A stretch of 64,000 nucleotides of DNA from an uncultured Eubacteriales bacterium. GTDB lineage: Bacteria; Bacillota; Clostridia; Oscillospirales; Oscillospiraceae. The notes under the pieces were generated by a model. That model had not been told where the DNA came from. It ran no database searches and saw only the letters and a program-made list of their open reading frames with translations. Position numbers and translations under genes: made by a program. Of the stretch, positions 52,101 to 60,910 are shown piece by piece. Position 1 is the first letter of the stretch; each line of letters opens with the position of its first letter. The stretch lies in contig CASFFN010000008.1 in NCBI GenBank assembly GCA_949293985.1, forward strand, positions 62,001 to 126,000, read 5' to 3'.

Positions 52101-52841
52101 ATGCCCTATTTGTTTTTAAGTCCCTCCACCCAGAAGGCCAATCTCTATGTGACGGAGGGCAGCGAGCAGTATTGGATGAATCGGCTGGCAGACCGGATGG
52201 AGCCATACCTTACCGCCTCGGGAATCAATGTGACCCGGAACGACCCCAACGGCAGCGCCGTGGCCTCCATCCGCCAATCCAATGCCGGTAATTACGACTT
52301 TCACCTGGCTCTCCACTCCAACGCCGCCCCGGAGAGCCTTTCCGGGCAGCTGCGGGGGATTGACGCCTACTACTACCCTGGCTCCCGGTGGGGCTACGCC
52401 ATGGCCCAGCTGGTGGTGGATAACCTGAAGCCCATCTATCCCCTGCCCCAGAAGGTCCAGACCCGGGCCTCCGCCTCTATCGGGGAGCTGCGCCAGACCA
52501 GAGCGCCCTCCGCCCTCATTGAATTGGGATACCATGACAACCGGGAGGACGCCCAGTGGCTCACGGACAATCTGGAGGAAATCGCCGTGGCCCTTTGCCG
52601 GGCGGTGACCCAGTACTTTGGTTTGCCTCTCCTTACCCCCCGCCCGGCGGAAAAGGCGGTGGTGTCTACCCGCCAGTCCCCTCTGAATCTTCGGGGCGGC
52701 CCGGGAACGCAATTCCCGGTGCTGCTGCAAATGCCCAAGGGGGCCCTCGTAGAGGTGCTGAACGAGTACCGGGATTGGTATGTGGTGCGCCGGGAGGGGG
52801 TCGTGGGTTACGCCAACCGGCACTTTATCACGCTTCTTTGA
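52101..52841 (+). CDS. N-acetylmuramoyl-L-alanine amidase-fold protein with C-terminal SH3 domain
   Basis: A 246-residue protein with an Amidase_3-like domain (1-175; FHLALHSNAAP and IELGYHDN carry the second His and the catalytic Glu) and a bacterial SH3 domain (about 180-246; LNLRGGPGTQFPVL, DWYVVRREGVVGYAN). The usual DPGHGG near the N-terminus, which gives the first zinc-binding His, is replaced by LSPSTQ. No signal peptide is visible. It may be a spore or phage-type hydrolase, or may use a different ligand. Start ATG 52101 follows GGGGGAG. Confidence 0.75.
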   Translation: MPYLFLSPSTQKANLYVTEGSEQYWMNRLADRMEPYLTASGINVTRNDPNGSAVASIRQSNAGNYDFHLALHSNAAPESLSGQLRGIDAYYYPGSRWGYAMAQLVVDNLKPIYPLPQKVQTRASASIGELRQTRAPSALIELGYHDNREDAQWLTDNLEEIAVALCRAVTQYFGLPLLTPRPAEKAVVSTRQSPLNLRGGPGTQFPVLLQMPKGALVEVLNEYRDWYVVRREGVVGYANRHFITLL

Positions 52842-53706
52842 AAAAATCCGGGATGAAGTCCCGGCCGACGGCGGCTTCCTCCTGGGTAAAACCCTGTAAA
52901 TCGTTCAGATACATCCAGCTGAGAACCGCCTCATACTCCCTCTGGGTGACTTGCCGGTCAAAGGGAGGCTGAAGGCCGGGCATGGGGGTGTACTGGCGCA
53001 TAAGGCTCACCAGTACCTGCCCCGGGGCGAAGGTCTGACCGATCCAGTCCAGAACCTTCAGGGAATTTTCAATGTGTCCGGGCAAAATCAGATGGCGGAT
53101 GATGGTGCCCTTTTTCAGCTTTTCCCCGGAAAACGCCACCGGGCCGGTAAGCTCCACCATCTTTTGGATAGCGGCGGCGGCCACGGGGAAATAGTCCTTT
53201 GCCCCGGAGAGAGCCAGCGCCAGGGCGGAGTCGGCGTATTTCATATCCGGCAGGAAGATGTCTACCGCCCCGGCGAGCCGCTCCAGCACCTCCGGGTTTT
53301 CGTAGCCCCCGGAGTTATACACCACCGGCACGGAAAGCTTGGGCGTAAGCGCCGGTAAAATGGTGGGCAGGTACTGGGTGGGGGTCACCAGGTCGATATT
53401 TTCCGCCCCCTGGGCAATGAGGCTTTCAAAGAGCCGACGCAGCTCCTCGCTGTCCACGGCCTTTCCCACGGCGCCCCGGCTGATGGCGGCGTTCTGGCAG
53501 TAGCGGCAGCCCAGGGTGCAGCCCCCGAAGAATACGGCGCCGCTGCCCCCGGAGCCGGCCAGCACCGGCTCCTCCCACTTGTGGAGCATGGCCTTGGCGA
53601 CCAGAGCCGTGTCCGGGCAGCGGCAGAAGCCCGATTCTCCCCGGGAGCGGTTCACGCCGCAGGCTCTGGGGCACAGGCGGCAGGGGTTGTAGGTAAGATT
53701 TTCCAT
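52828..53706 (-). CDS. Radical SAM protein, PflA-like (COG1313 type)
   Basis: A 292-residue radical SAM enzyme. The cluster motif is C63-x3-C67-x2-C70 in GGCTLGCRYCQN. An N-terminal Cys-rich segment (CRLCPRACGVNR, then CRC) is the mark of the putative pyruvate formate-lyase activating enzyme-like group. These may install a glycyl radical or act on another protein; the target is unknown and no glycyl-radical enzyme is nearby. ATG 53706 has AGGAGG seven bases upstream. It overlaps the amidase gene by 14 bp, tail to tail. Confidence 0.85.
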   Translation of the reverse strand: MENLTYNPCRLCPRACGVNRSRGESGFCRCPDTALVAKAMLHKWEEPVLAGSGGSGAVFFGGCTLGCRYCQNAAISRGAVGKAVDSEELRRLFESLIAQGAENIDLVTPTQYLPTILPALTPKLSVPVVYNSGGYENPEVLERLAGAVDIFLPDMKYADSALALALSGAKDYFPVAAAAIQKMVELTGPVAFSGEKLKKGTIIRHLILPGHIENSLKVLDWIGQTFAPGQVLVSLMRQYTPMPGLQPPFDRQVTQREYEAVLSWMYLNDLQGFTQEEAAVGRDFIPDFFKEA

Positions 53707-53779
53707 GGACAAGCCTCCTGAAAACCAAAATATATGGGTATCATATCACAGAAGTCAGTGGATGTAAAAAATTTTTCTA

Positions 53780-53825
53780 AATAAGAATAATTCTTATTGA
53801 CAAATAGAAAAGGGTATGCTATCAT
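53780..53825 (+). promoter_or_regulatory. perR promoter with PerR/Fur-type operator
   Basis: AATAAGAAT-A-ATTCTTATT (53780-53798) is a perfect 9-1-9 inverted repeat of the Fur/PerR type. It overlaps the -35 TTGACA (53797-53802), which is 17 bases before TATCAT (53820-53825). It predicts autoregulation of the peroxide cluster. Confidence 0.88.
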
Positions 53826-53860
53826 AAGCCTGTAAATGAGTGAGCGAAAGGAGCTGGCTT

Positions 53861-54274
53861 ATGAGAAGCGAAAAGCAGTTCCGGAAGCGCAACGCAATCC
53901 TGGCCTACCTGCGGCAGACCAAGGAACACCCCTCTGCGGAGATGGTGTACGCCCGGCTCAAGCCGGAGTATCCCGACCTCTCTCTGGGCACGGTTTATCG
54001 GAATCTTTCCCTGTTCAAACAGCAGGGAGAAATCGTCAGCATTGGTACCATGGACGGCGTGGAGCGGTTTGACGGACACACGGAGCCCCATGTGCATTTC
54101 TACTGTACCCAGTGCGGACAGGTTCTGGATATGCCCCGGCTGCCGGCCTGCGGTCAGCTGAGCGTCCAGGCGGAGGCGTGTGTGGGCGGTGAGATCCATA
54201 CCTGCCAGATCACCTTCACCGGTGTTTGCAGCGTATGCAATGAAAAATCCTTACAAGGTGGTGAAACAGCGTGA
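53861..54274 (+). CDS. perR: Fur family peroxide-responsive repressor PerR
   Basis: A 137-residue Fur-family protein: winged helix (12-75; [29 protein letters not shown]), then a dimerisation domain with two structural-zinc CxxC pairs (FYCTQCG and GVCSVCN) and the His-rich HTEPHVHF regulatory metal site. I call it PerR rather than Fur because the genes behind it are rubredoxin and reverse rubrerythrin, known PerR targets in clostridia. ATG 53861 has AAAGGAG upstream. Its stop overlaps the rubredoxin start as GTGA. Confidence 0.9.
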   Translation: MRSEKQFRKRNAILAYLRQTKEHPSAEMVYARLKPEYPDLSLGTVYRNLSLFKQQGEIVSIGTMDGVERFDGHTEPHVHFYCTQCGQVLDMPRLPACGQLSVQAEACVGGEIHTCQITFTGVCSVCNEKSLQGGETA

Positions 54275-54390
54275 AGAAGTTTGTATGTACCGTTTGCGGC
54301 TATGTCTACGAAGGCGACGAGCTGCCCGAGGATTACGAGTGCCCCCTGTGCGGTGTAGGCCCCGACCAGTTCGAGGAACAGGAGGACTGA
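54271..54390 (+). CDS. Minimal 39-residue rubredoxin
   Basis: A very small rubredoxin starting at GTG 54271 inside a GTGA overlap with perR. Iron ligands C6, C9, C24 and C27 give the short spacing seen in rubredoxin domains of rubrerythrins, not the roughly 30-residue gap of free rubredoxins near 52 residues. The sequence [15 protein letters not shown] is almost the same as the N-terminus of the rubrerythrin 60 bases downstream, so a domain duplication is likely. It should pass electrons from an NADH rubredoxin reductase to the rubrerythrin. Confidence 0.9.
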   Translation: MKKFVCTVCGYVYEGDELPEDYECPLCGVGPDQFEEQED

Positions 54391-54449
54391 GTCCTTCCCC
54401 CAAAATGAATCCCAATCTCTAAAAAATTTACTTTCAGGAGGATAAAAAT

Positions 54450-55040
54450 ATGAAAAAGTTCGTTTGCCCCGTTTGCGGTTATGTTTATGAAGGCGAGTCC
54501 ATCCCCGAGGGCTTCAAGTGCCCCGTATGTAAGGTAGACGGCTCCAAGTTCAAGGTCATGGAGACCGACAAGCTGGCTGCCGAGCACGAGTACGGCGTAT
54601 ACGCCAAGACCGTGAAGAACAACCCCGACATCTCCGAGGAGGACAAGAAGTTCATCTTCGAGCAGCTGATGGCCAACTTCAACGGCGAGTGCGCCGAAGT
54701 AGGTATGTACCTGTGCATGGCCCGGATTGCCCACCGTGAGGGCTACCCCGAGGTGGGTCTGTACTGGGAGAAGGCTGCCTGGGAAGAGGCGGAGCACGCT
54801 TCCAAGTTCGCTGAGCTGCTGGGCGAGGACCTGGAGCCCAACATGAAGGCTACCACCAAGGACAACCTGGCATGGCGTGTGGACTGCGAGTTCGGCGCTA
54901 CCGCCGGCAAGTTCGACCTGGCCGCCTGCGCCAAGAAGAACGGCCTGGACGCCATCCACGACACCGTCCACGAGATGGCCCGTGACGAGGCCCGCCACGG
55001 CAAGGCTCTGAAGGGCCTGCTGGAGCGCTACTTCAAGTAA
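54450..55040 (+). CDS. Reverse rubrerythrin (NADH peroxidase component)
   Basis: A 196-residue protein with the rubredoxin domain first (C6, C9, C24, C27) and the four-helix diiron domain second (about 45-196), the reverse of classic rubrerythrin. Diiron ligands fit [19 protein letters not shown] and [11 protein letters not shown]. In Clostridium acetobutylicum such proteins reduce hydrogen peroxide and oxygen with NADH, rubredoxin and its reductase, and are repressed by PerR. It has its own strong AGGAGG site and a downstream terminator, and follows the minimal rubredoxin. Confidence 0.93.
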   Translation: MKKFVCPVCGYVYEGESIPEGFKCPVCKVDGSKFKVMETDKLAAEHEYGVYAKTVKNNPDISEEDKKFIFEQLMANFNGECAEVGMYLCMARIAHREGYPEVGLYWEKAAWEEAEHASKFAELLGEDLEPNMKATTKDNLAWRVDCEFGATAGKFDLAACAKKNGLDAIHDTVHEMARDEARHGKALKGLLERYFK

Positions 55041-55092
55041 GTCCCAGCCAAATCAAAGCCCAGCGAAGCGGGTTTGATGGAAGAATAACAAG

Positions 55093-55125
55093 AAACAGGG
55101 ACGGCACCGCCGCCCCTGTTTTCTG
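55093..55125 (+). terminator. Terminator of the rubrerythrin unit
   Basis: AAACAGGG (55093-55100) with CCCTGTTT (55114-55121) plus an inner CGGC/GCCG pair and a T run. The next small gene starts 23 bases later, so read-through may be needed for it. Confidence 0.75.
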
Positions 55126-55143
55126 TAAGAAAGGAAATTTTTG

Positions 55144-55296
55144 ATGATTGAATGGAAGGAAGAGGGCTTCCTGCCGGTAGCCAAGGCAGAAACCGCCGGG
55201 GACTATGTGTGCCCCATCTGCCACAAAATCCTCCACCTGGAAGAAGGCCAGACCATCCCCCGGTGCTGCGGCAAAGTGATGGAGCCTCTGGGCTGA
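55144..55296 (+). CDS. Desulforedoxin-like 50-residue protein
   Basis: A 50-residue protein below usual gene-size limits. Its C-terminal 30 residues carry C23-P-I-C26 and an adjacent pair C41-C42 in the order C-x2-C-x14-C-C. That is the arrangement of desulforedoxin and the first domain of desulfoferrodoxin (C-x2-C-x15-C-C), which bind one iron. About 20 residues precede it. A role in the superoxide/peroxide defence encoded just upstream is likely but inferred. AAAGGAAAT precedes the ATG. Confidence 0.75.
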   Translation: MIEWKEEGFLPVAKAETAGDYVCPICHKILHLEEGQTIPRCCGKVMEPLG

Positions 55297-55315
55297 GATT
55301 TCAGAAATACAAAAT

Positions 55316-55347
55316 GCCGGTAATTCCGAAGAATTACCGGCGTTTTT
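55316..55347. terminator. Bidirectional terminator before guaB end
   Basis: An 11-bp stem (55316-55326 with 55331-55341), loop CGAA, then GTTTTTG. Read on the minus strand it terminates guaB. Confidence 0.85.
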
Positions 55348-55350
55348 GAT

Positions 55351-56856
55351 TTATTTGGTGGGGGAATTGGGCCGCAGGGTCACATCGTGGTAGCCGCCTT
55401 CTACGATGGAGACGGAGGATACCAGGGTCAGCTTGGCCTTGGCCTGGAGATCCTGGAGGTTGGTGACGCCGCAGTTGCACATGGTGGACTTGACCTTGTA
55501 GAGGCTGCCTTCCACATTGTCGTGGAGGCTGCCGGCGTAGGTCACATAGGAGTCCACCCCCTCCTCAAAGCTCAGCTTGGAGGCGCCGCCCAGGTCGTAG
55601 CGCTGCCAGTTCCGGGCACGGTTGGAGCCTTCGCCCCAGTACTCCTTCATGTAGGCGCCGTTGACCATCACCTTATTGGTGGGGCTCTCGTCGAACCGGG
55701 CGAAGTACCGGCCCAGCATCAAAAAGTCCGCGCCCATGGCCAGGGCCAGGGTCATGTGGTAGTCATGGACAATGCCGCCGTCGGAGCAGATGGGCACATA
55801 GATGCCGGTTTCCCGGAAGTACTCGTCCCGGGCTGCGGCAACTTCAATGAGGGCGGTAGCCTGGCCTCTGCCGATGCCCTTGGTCTCCCGGGTGATGCAG
55901 ATGGAGCCGCCGCCGATGCCCACCTTTACGAAGTCCGCTCCGGCTCTGGCCAGGAACAAAAAGCCGTCCCGGTCCACCACGTTGCCGGCGCCGATTTTTA
56001 CGCTGTCGCCATAGGTCTTGCGCACCCAGTCGATGGTCTTGGACTGCCAGCAGCTGTAACCCTCGGAGGAGTCGATGCACAGCACATCGGCGCCGGCGGC
56101 CAGCAGGGCGGGAACCCGGGTTTCATAGTCCCGGGTGTTGATACCGGCGCCCACCAGGTAGCGCTTTTTGCTGTCCAGCAGCTCCAGGGGGTTGGCCTTG
56201 TGGGAGGAGTAGTCCTTCCGGAATACGAAGTACATCAGGTGGTCATTCTCGTCCACCACCGGCAGGGCGTTGAGCTTATGCTCCCAGATAATGTCGTTGG
56301 CGGCCTTCAAGGTGGTGCTGCCGGGGGCGGTGATGAGCTTTTCCCGGGGGGTCATGAAGGTCTTGACCTTCTCGGTGCCCTCCATCCGGGAGACCCGGTA
56401 GTCCCGGCCGGTGACGATGCCCAGAAGCTTTCCGGTGGCGGTGCCGTCGTCGGTGATAGCCACGGTGGAGAAGCCGTTGGCGGCTTTCAGGGCCAGCACA
56501 TCGTTCAGGGTGTTCTCCGGGGTCAGGTTGGAGGCGGAAACCACGAAGCCCGCTTTGTAACCCTTTACCTTTGCCACCATCTGGGCCTGGGCTTCGATAG
56601 ACTGGGAGCCGTAAATGAAGCTGAGGCCGCCTTCCTTTGCCAGAGCAATGGCCAGGGTGTCGTTGGACACGGACTGCATGATGGCAGAGGTCAGAGGAAT
56701 ATTCAGGCTGATGGCCGGCTCCTCCAAGCCCTTGCGGAACTTGGTAAGGGGGGTTCTGAGGCTGACATTGGCAGGAATGCAGTCCTCGGAGGTGTAGCCG
56801 GGAATCAACAGATATTCACTGAAAGTGTGACTGGGTTCCGGATAGTAGTAAGCCAT
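55351..56856 (-). CDS. guaB: IMP dehydrogenase
   Basis: A 501-residue enzyme making XMP from IMP, the committed step to GMP. The barrel is interrupted by a CBS pair (about 95-215, [21 protein letters not shown]). The catalytic Cys is in [21 protein letters not shown]-type phosphate binding is [17 protein letters not shown]-like element begins 34 bases upstream of the start; the gene may be read from the yitT-family gene behind it or from a promoter within the element. No guanine or PRPP riboswitch is visible. Confidence 0.93.
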   Translation of the reverse strand: MAYYYPEPSHTFSEYLLIPGYTSEDCIPANVSLRTPLTKFRKGLEEPAISLNIPLTSAIMQSVSNDTLAIALAKEGGLSFIYGSQSIEAQAQMVAKVKGYKAGFVVSASNLTPENTLNDVLALKAANGFSTVAITDDGTATGKLLGIVTGRDYRVSRMEGTEKVKTFMTPREKLITAPGSTTLKAANDIIWEHKLNALPVVDENDHLMYFVFRKDYSSHKANPLELLDSKKRYLVGAGINTRDYETRVPALLAAGADVLCIDSSEGYSCWQSKTIDWVRKTYGDSVKIGAGNVVDRDGFLFLARAGADFVKVGIGGGSICITRETKGIGRGQATALIEVAAARDEYFRETGIYVPICSDGGIVHDYHMTLALAMGADFLMLGRYFARFDESPTNKVMVNGAYMKEYWGEGSNRARNWQRYDLGGASKLSFEEGVDSYVTYAGSLHDNVEGSLYKVKSTMCNCGVTNLQDLQAKAKLTLVSSVSIVEGGYHDVTLRPNSPTK

Positions 56857-56889
56857 GGGTTTTCTCCTCCTGTATCATGGTTAAGATAG

Positions 56890-57026
56890 GGAATCTCTGA
56901 ACAAATCGTCTGCGGCTGGAAAGCTTATCTTTTTCGCCAGCCATGCAGAATGAAAAACAGGAAATACATACAGTATTCCACTGTTTTCTCTCGCTGCCAG
57001 CTCTTGCCTATTTATTCAGAGCTTCC
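56890..57026 (+). mobile_element. MITE-like element, copy 3
   Basis: A 137-bp copy, nearly identical to 6417-6553, between guaB and the YitT gene. It is flanked by ATAG on both sides (56886-56889 and 57027-57030), a clean 4-bp target duplication. The similarity to copy 1 implies recent activity. Confidence 0.85.
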
Positions 57027-57036
57027 ATAGATATGC

Positions 57037-58020
57037 TTAATCCTGGTCAATATTGTCCAGAATGTTTTTCTCCAGATGGTTGTTGGCGTCCATTCGCTTG
57101 AAGTTGCCCATTACCTGGCTGACCCGGCTCACATTGGCAAAGGTGTGGGGGTAATTCCGAAGAATGGCGGTAATGCTGGCGGCCTGGGTCTTGTTCACGA
57201 TGCACACCAATACGCTGATGGGTTTTTCCTTATACATACCGATGCCGGGAAGCAGGGTGGCGCTGTGGTGGAGCCTTTGGATGATCTCCCGGCTGATTTC
57301 CTCCGGGTACTGGGTGACGATCTCATACCGCAGGGCGCTGCGGCCGCTTTTGGCCATCTTGTCCGTAATCATGCTGGAAGTGAAGCTGTAAAGGATACAC
57401 AGCAGCACCGGCTCCATCTGATAGCCGTATACAAAGAAAGAGATTCCCGCCACAAAGGAATTGAGGGCGAAAATCATCCAGAACAGGTTGGTTTCCGGGT
57501 GCTTTTTGTGGTACAGCACCGCCACGAAATCCGTACCGCCGGAGAAAGTGCCGACGCGCATCATCAGAGAATAGCAGGTGCCGTAGATAATACCCGCCAC
57601 CACCGGTCCTAAAATGGTGCTGGTGCCGTTTTCCGTGGTGTAGGCAATGCTGCTCAAATCCACATAGTCCAGCACCACCAATCCCAGGGAAAACACTGCC
57701 ACATACACCATGCTTCGCAGAGCCAGGGGCTTGCTTACAAGGAAGTAGACCAGAATTGCCAGAGGAATGTTGATCAAAAGGCTCATATAGCCCACATTGA
57801 TGCCGGTCAGGTGCTGAATCATGGTACAGATACCGTTCAGGCCGGAGGGGGCAAACTGGTTGGGGAACACGAACAGGTGGTAGTTCAAAGCGCACAGCAT
57901 GGCAACCACCACGATTACCACATAGGTAAGAACCTTTCGGGCCATAAAGAGGACACAACCTTCTTCCGCCGGGGCATGGGTACAGCAGCCCAGGATATTT
58001 TGTATCCATAAATATACCAC
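57037..58020 (-). CDS. YitT family membrane protein (DUF2179)
   Basis: A 327-residue protein if it starts at GTG 58020, where TAAGGA lies six bases upstream; an internal ATG at 57945 would give 302 residues and is the usual start of the fold but has no ribosome site. Five or six transmembrane helices (about 27-220; FPNQFAPSGLNGI, GTFSGGTDFVAV) are followed by a cytoplasmic DUF2179 domain (about 235-320). Function of the family is not settled. Sixteen or more bases separate its stop from the MITE-like element, then guaB. Confidence 0.85.
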   Translation of the reverse strand: MVYLWIQNILGCCTHAPAEEGCVLFMARKVLTYVVIVVVAMLCALNYHLFVFPNQFAPSGLNGICTMIQHLTGINVGYMSLLINIPLAILVYFLVSKPLALRSMVYVAVFSLGLVVLDYVDLSSIAYTTENGTSTILGPVVAGIIYGTCYSLMMRVGTFSGGTDFVAVLYHKKHPETNLFWMIFALNSFVAGISFFVYGYQMEPVLLCILYSFTSSMITDKMAKSGRSALRYEIVTQYPEEISREIIQRLHHSATLLPGIGMYKEKPISVLVCIVNKTQAASITAILRNYPHTFANVSRVSQVMGNFKRMDANNHLEKNILDNIDQD

Positions 58021-58165
58021 AGGTTTTCCTTAGGGTCAATCGAGATTTTTCACTTTTTTGCCGCGCTTTCCGGGAAGATGGAAAAATGGAAGCCTTTTTC
58101 ACAATCTGCCAAAATACCATAGGAGAATCCCCGGGACTTTCTATGGGAAAATGCCGGGAAAATCT

Positions 58166-58194
58166 TGCATTTCGGGAAGTTTTATGGTATATTT
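58166..58194 (+). promoter_or_regulatory. typA promoter
   Basis: TTGCAT (58166-58171), 17 bases, TATATT (58189-58194), 50 bases before the typA start. Confidence 0.8.
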
Positions 58195-58244
58195 CTCTGT
58201 TAGGAAACGACATTTTATTTTCGAAATTAAGGAGCGTCCGAAAT

Positions 58245-60077
58245 ATGGCAACCCAAGAAAAAATTCGCAATATCGCCATTATCGCCCATGTCGACCACGG
58301 CAAGACCACCCTGGTGGACGAAATGCTGAAGCAGGGCGGTATCTACCGGGAGAACCAGGCCACCGTGGAGCGGGTCATGGATTCCGGAGACCTGGAACGG
58401 GAGCGGGGCATTACCATCCTGGCCAAGAATACGGCGGTTTGGTACAAAGACTACAAAATCAACATTGTGGACACCCCGGGCCACGCCGACTTTGGCGGCG
58501 AGGTGGAGCGGATCCTGAAGATGGTCAACGGCGTTATTTTGCTGGTGGACGCCGCCGAAGGCCCCATGCCCCAGACCCGGTTTGTGCTGCAAAAGGCCCT
58601 GGAGCTGGGCCACAAGGTAATCGTGGCGGTGAATAAGATTGACAAGCCCGACGCCCGGGTCCATGAGGTCATGGACGAGGTGCTGGAGCTGCTGCTGGAT
58701 TTGGACGCCACCGACGAGCAGTTCAACTCTCCCACCGTGTTCTGCTCCGGACGGCAGGGTACCGCTTCCTACGGCCCCGACCAGGAGGGCAAGGATTTGG
58801 TTCCTCTGTTTGAAACCATCGTAAACTATATCCCCGCCCCCTCCGGCGACCCGGAAGCCCCCTTGCAGCTGCTGGTGTCCTCCATCGACTATAACGAGTA
58901 TGTGGGCAGAATCGCCGTGGGCCGGGTGGAGCGGGGCACCATTCGGGTCAACCAGGAAGTGACCATCTGCGACTACCACGACCCGGATGTGCGCCAGAAG
59001 GGCAAGGTGGTGGCGCTTTATACCTATGACGGACTGTCCAAGGCGCCGGTTCAGGAGGCCTCCGCCGGTGAGATTGTGGCCCTTTCCGGTATGTCGGATA
59101 TTACCATCGGCCGGACGCTCTGCGCTTCCGACGCCCTGGAACCCCTGCCTTTTGTGAAAATCAGCCCTCCCACCATCGAAATGACCTTCGCCGTGAACGA
59201 TTCTCCCTTCGCCGGAAAGGAGGGCAAGTTCGTCACCTCCCGGAACCTGCGGGACCGGCTGGAGAAGGAGCTTCTGAAAGATGTGTCCCTCCACGTGACG
59301 GAGCAGGGCACCGACGCTTTCAATGTGGCGGGCCGGGGCGAGATGCACCTGAGTATCCTCATGGAAACCATGCGCCGGGAGGGCTTTGAGTTCTCCGTGT
59401 CCACCCCCCGGGTACTGACCCGGGAGATTGACGGCAAGGTCTGCGAACCCATCGAGCGGATGGTGGCGGATGTGCCGGAGGCGTGCGTTGGCTCCGTCAT
59501 CGAGAAAATGGGCAGAAGAAAGGGCGACCTGCTCTCCATGACGCCTATGGGCAGCCGGTACCGCCTGGAATTCCTGGTGCCCTCCCGGGGCCTGTTCGGC
59601 TACCGGAACGAATTTTTGACCGACACCCGGGGCGAGGGCATTATGTCCTCCGTCCTGGAGACCTACGCCCCCATGAAGGGGGAAATCGAGCGGCGGCTTA
59701 CCGGCTCCCTCATCTCCTTTGAAACCGGCGAGGCCAGCTCCTACGGACTGTTCAACGCCCAGGAGCGGGGCGCCTTGTTCATCGGCCCCGGTACCCCGGT
59801 GTACGCCGGCATGGTGGTGGGCATTTGCAGCCGGAACGAGGATATGACCGTGAATGTCTGCAAGAAGAAGCAGCTGACCAATATGCGGGCCGCCGGCTCT
59901 GACGAGGCCCTGCGCCTTACCACCCCCCGGGTATTCTCCCTGGAGCAGTGTCTGGAGTTCCTGGCGGACGACGAGCTGCTGGAATGCACCCCCAAGAGCC
60001 TGCGGATTCGCAAGCGGGAGCTGGACCACAGCCTGCGGATGCGCCAGCTGATGAAAAAGCGGAATCAGGAACAATGA
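58245..60077 (+). CDS. typA: Translational GTPase TypA/BipA
   Basis: A 610-residue ribosome-binding GTPase: G1 AHVDHGKTT near residue 18, G2 RERGITI, G3 DTPGHADFGGE, G4 NKIDKPDA, then EF-G-like domains and the BipA-specific C-terminal domain (GLFGYRNEFLTDTRGEG). It aids ribosome assembly and stress or cold adaptation. ATG 58245 follows TAAGGAG. Its stop overlaps the kinase start as ATGA. Confidence 0.96.
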   Translation: MATQEKIRNIAIIAHVDHGKTTLVDEMLKQGGIYRENQATVERVMDSGDLERERGITILAKNTAVWYKDYKINIVDTPGHADFGGEVERILKMVNGVILLVDAAEGPMPQTRFVLQKALELGHKVIVAVNKIDKPDARVHEVMDEVLELLLDLDATDEQFNSPTVFCSGRQGTASYGPDQEGKDLVPLFETIVNYIPAPSGDPEAPLQLLVSSIDYNEYVGRIAVGRVERGTIRVNQEVTICDYHDPDVRQKGKVVALYTYDGLSKAPVQEASAGEIVALSGMSDITIGRTLCASDALEPLPFVKISPPTIEMTFAVNDSPFAGKEGKFVTSRNLRDRLEKELLKDVSLHVTEQGTDAFNVAGRGEMHLSILMETMRREGFEFSVSTPRVLTREIDGKVCEPIERMVADVPEACVGSVIEKMGRRKGDLLSMTPMGSRYRLEFLVPSRGLFGYRNEFLTDTRGEGIMSSVLETYAPMKGEIERRLTGSLISFETGEASSYGLFNAQERGALFIGPGTPVYAGMVVGICSRNEDMTVNVCKKKQLTNMRAAGSDEALRLTTPRVFSLEQCLEFLADDELLECTPKSLRIRKRELDHSLRMRQLMKKRNQEQ

Positions 60078-60886
60078 AAAAGGTTCTGACCATTCAGGAT
60101 TTGTCCTGTGTGGGGTGCTGTTCCCTTACGGTGGCTTTGCCGGTGCTCTCCGCCATGGGCTGCCGCTGCGGCGTGCTGCCCACCGGGGTGCTCTCCACCC
60201 ACACAGGCTTCCCCAATCCCCACCGCCATCCCTTAACCGGGGATATTGCTCCCATCGCCGCCCACTGGAAAAGCCAGGGCGTGACCTTTGACGCCGTGCA
60301 GGTGGGATACCTGGCAGATGTGGCCCAGGCGGAGGCGGTGGAGGCCGTCATCCGGGACTTTGGGAAAACGGTGATCATCGACCCTGCCATGGGGGACGGG
60401 GGACGGCTGTACAGCGGCCTGACCCCGGAGCACCCGGAGGCCATGAAAAAGCTGTGCGCCCTGGGGGACTACCTCCTTCCCAATGTGACGGAGGCGGCGA
60501 TCCTTACCGGGCTTCCTTTTGACCCCGACCCCAGCCGGGCCTATTTTCAGACCTTGGCGGAAAGAATGCTGCGTTTCGGGGCCAAAGGCGTGGTGATTAC
60601 CGGGGTGACGGGGAAAAACGGCACCATCGGTTTCGTGGCGGCGGAGCCCAATCAGGGGATACAGACCTATCAAGTGAGCTGCATCCCCCGGCAGTTCCAC
60701 GGCACAGGGGATTTGTTCGCCGCCGTGTTCACCGGGGCTTTGGTGCAGGGTGCTTCCCTCATGGCCGCCGCAGAAAAGGCGGCAGGCTTTGTGGAAAAAT
60801 GCATCGCTGCCACCCGGGAGCCCACCCCCTATGGGGTAAACTTTGAATCTCAGCTGCCCAGCCTGTTTCCTTCCCGGGCAGAATAA
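60074..60886 (+). CDS. Pyridoxal/pyridoxamine kinase family protein
   Basis: A 270-residue ribokinase-fold enzyme of the PdxK/PdxY type: IQDLSCVGCCSLTVALPVLSAMG is split here as the N-terminal substrate strand and helix, GVLSTHTGF follows, then VIIDPAMGDGG and the anion-hole FHGTGDLFAAVF with the catalytic Asp. It likely phosphorylates vitamin B6 vitamers. It overlaps typA by four bases. The CVGCC cluster near the N-terminus is rich in cysteine, as in clostridial members. Confidence 0.87.
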   Translation: MKKVLTIQDLSCVGCCSLTVALPVLSAMGCRCGVLPTGVLSTHTGFPNPHRHPLTGDIAPIAAHWKSQGVTFDAVQVGYLADVAQAEAVEAVIRDFGKTVIIDPAMGDGGRLYSGLTPEHPEAMKKLCALGDYLLPNVTEAAILTGLPFDPDPSRAYFQTLAERMLRFGAKGVVITGVTGKNGTIGFVAAEPNQGIQTYQVSCIPRQFHGTGDLFAAVFTGALVQGASLMAAAEKAAGFVEKCIAATREPTPYGVNFESQLPSLFPSRAE

Positions 60887-60910
60887 AAAATTTAACAGGA
60901 GGCGGAGAAT

